NCBI GenBank assembly: GCA_035714115.1
Contig: DASTMO010000012.1
Span: 1-5,938 of the forward strand
DNA: 5,938 bases
Direction of reading: 5' to 3'
Source: CAMAVH01 sp035714115
GTDB lineage: Bacteria; Pseudomonadota; Alphaproteobacteria; SMXQ01
Below, piece after piece: positions 5,512 through 5,938 of this stretch. Each line of letters begins with the position of its first letter. The first letter of the stretch is position 1. The position numbers were made by a program, and so were the translations under genes. The notes beneath the pieces are model-generated. The model made no database searches. It had not been told where the DNA came from and saw nothing but the letters and a program-made list of their open reading frames with translations.

Positions 5512-5938
5512 TGCTGGAGGTCGCCGTGCAGCATCGCCAGGGCGAATTCAAGCTCGACGCCAGCTTCGCGGCGGGCGCGGGGCTGACGGCGCTGTTCGGC
5601 CGCTCCGGCTCGGGCAAGACGACGCTGGTCAACGTCATCGCTGGCCTGGTCAAGCCGCAAGCCGGCCGCGTGACGGTCGACGGCGAAACGCTGGTCGATC
5701 GCGTGTGCGGCCTGTTCGTGCCGCCGCATCGCCGCCGCGTCGGCTATGTCTTCCAGGAAGGCCGGCTGTTTCCGCATATGACCGTGCGCCAGAACCTGCA
5801 CTACGGCCGCTGGTTCACGCCTTCTTCGGAGAGGCGTGCGAAAGAAGCGGATGTGATCGACATGCTCGGCATCGGCGCGCTGTTGCAGCGCCATCCGCAA
5901 TCGCTGTCGGGCGGCGAGAAACAGCGCGTCGCCATCGG
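5511..5938 (+). CDS. modC: Molybdate ABC transporter ATPase, 5' part
   Basis: The first 142 codons of the cytoplasmic ATPase that powers molybdate import through ModB; the frame is still open at the window end. Walker A is GRSGSGKTT (residues 30-38), the Q-loop Gln82 is in VFQEGRLFPHMTV, and the ABC signature is LSGGEKQRVAIG (132-143, last codon incomplete). The short first strand (MLEVAVQHRQGEFKLDASF) and the tight PPHRRRVGYVFQE segment are typical of ModC. The Walker B, H-loop and the C-terminal TOBE/Mop molybdate-binding domain lie beyond the window. The start ATG 5511-5513 shares its A with the modB stop (TGATG), a coupling arrangement, and follows a G-run (5500-5504). Confidence 0.96.
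   Translation, partial: MLEVAVQHRQGEFKLDASFAAGAGLTALFGRSGSGKTTLVNVIAGLVKPQAGRVTVDGETLVDRVCGLFVPPHRRRVGYVFQEGRLFPHMTVRQNLHYGRWFTPSSERRAKEADVIDMLGIGALLQRHPQSLSGGEKQRVAI

Overview
The window reads as chromosome of a GC-rich proteobacterium, most likely an alphaproteobacterium of the Rhizobiales type. This is inferred from codon use, from the ArsC/ACR3 pairing and from a Mo-box that matches the ModE-type operators known in alpha- and gammaproteobacteria; no rRNA or other taxonomic marker is present. All seven genes look intact except the two cut by the window edges. There are no mobile elements, tRNAs, CRISPR arrays or long repeats.

Layout. (1) 1-1292, plus strand: the 3' end of arsC, a thioredoxin-coupled arsenate reductase, followed one base later by acr3, the arsenite efflux permease. 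This is the tail of an arsenic-resistance operon. (2) 1293-2342, minus strand: a metal-dependent amidohydrolase of the Amidohydro_2 (ACMSD-like) family, convergent with acr3 so tightly that the two stop codons form the palindrome TGATCA. (3) 2343-2468: a divergent intergenic region. (4) 2469-3929, plus strand: an NAD(P)-dependent aldehyde dehydrogenase with all catalytic residues. The amidohydrolase and dehydrogenase are divergent neighbours and may serve one catabolic route, but the substrate cannot be read from the sequence. (5) 3930-4023: a short AT-rich control region. (6) 4024-5938, plus strand: modA, modB and the first part of modC, the high-affinity molybdate ABC importer (binding protein, permease, ATPase).

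The most notable part is the 94-bp gap between the aldehyde dehydrogenase and modA. It holds a 17-bp terminator stem, a near-consensus sigma-70 promoter (TTGATA-N17-CATAAT) and a near-perfect ModE operator, ATCGTTATATT-N6-AATATAACGAT, over the -10 and start region. The terminator stem itself carries a second Mo-box-like dyad with the same half-site spacing, exactly 42 bp upstream (four helical turns) and covering the -35. One short DNA stretch therefore seems to end one transcript, start another, and hold two phased repressor sites. No modE gene lies in the window.

The genes themselves belong to well-known families. I see no wholly new system here; the novelty, if any, is in the compact mod control region.
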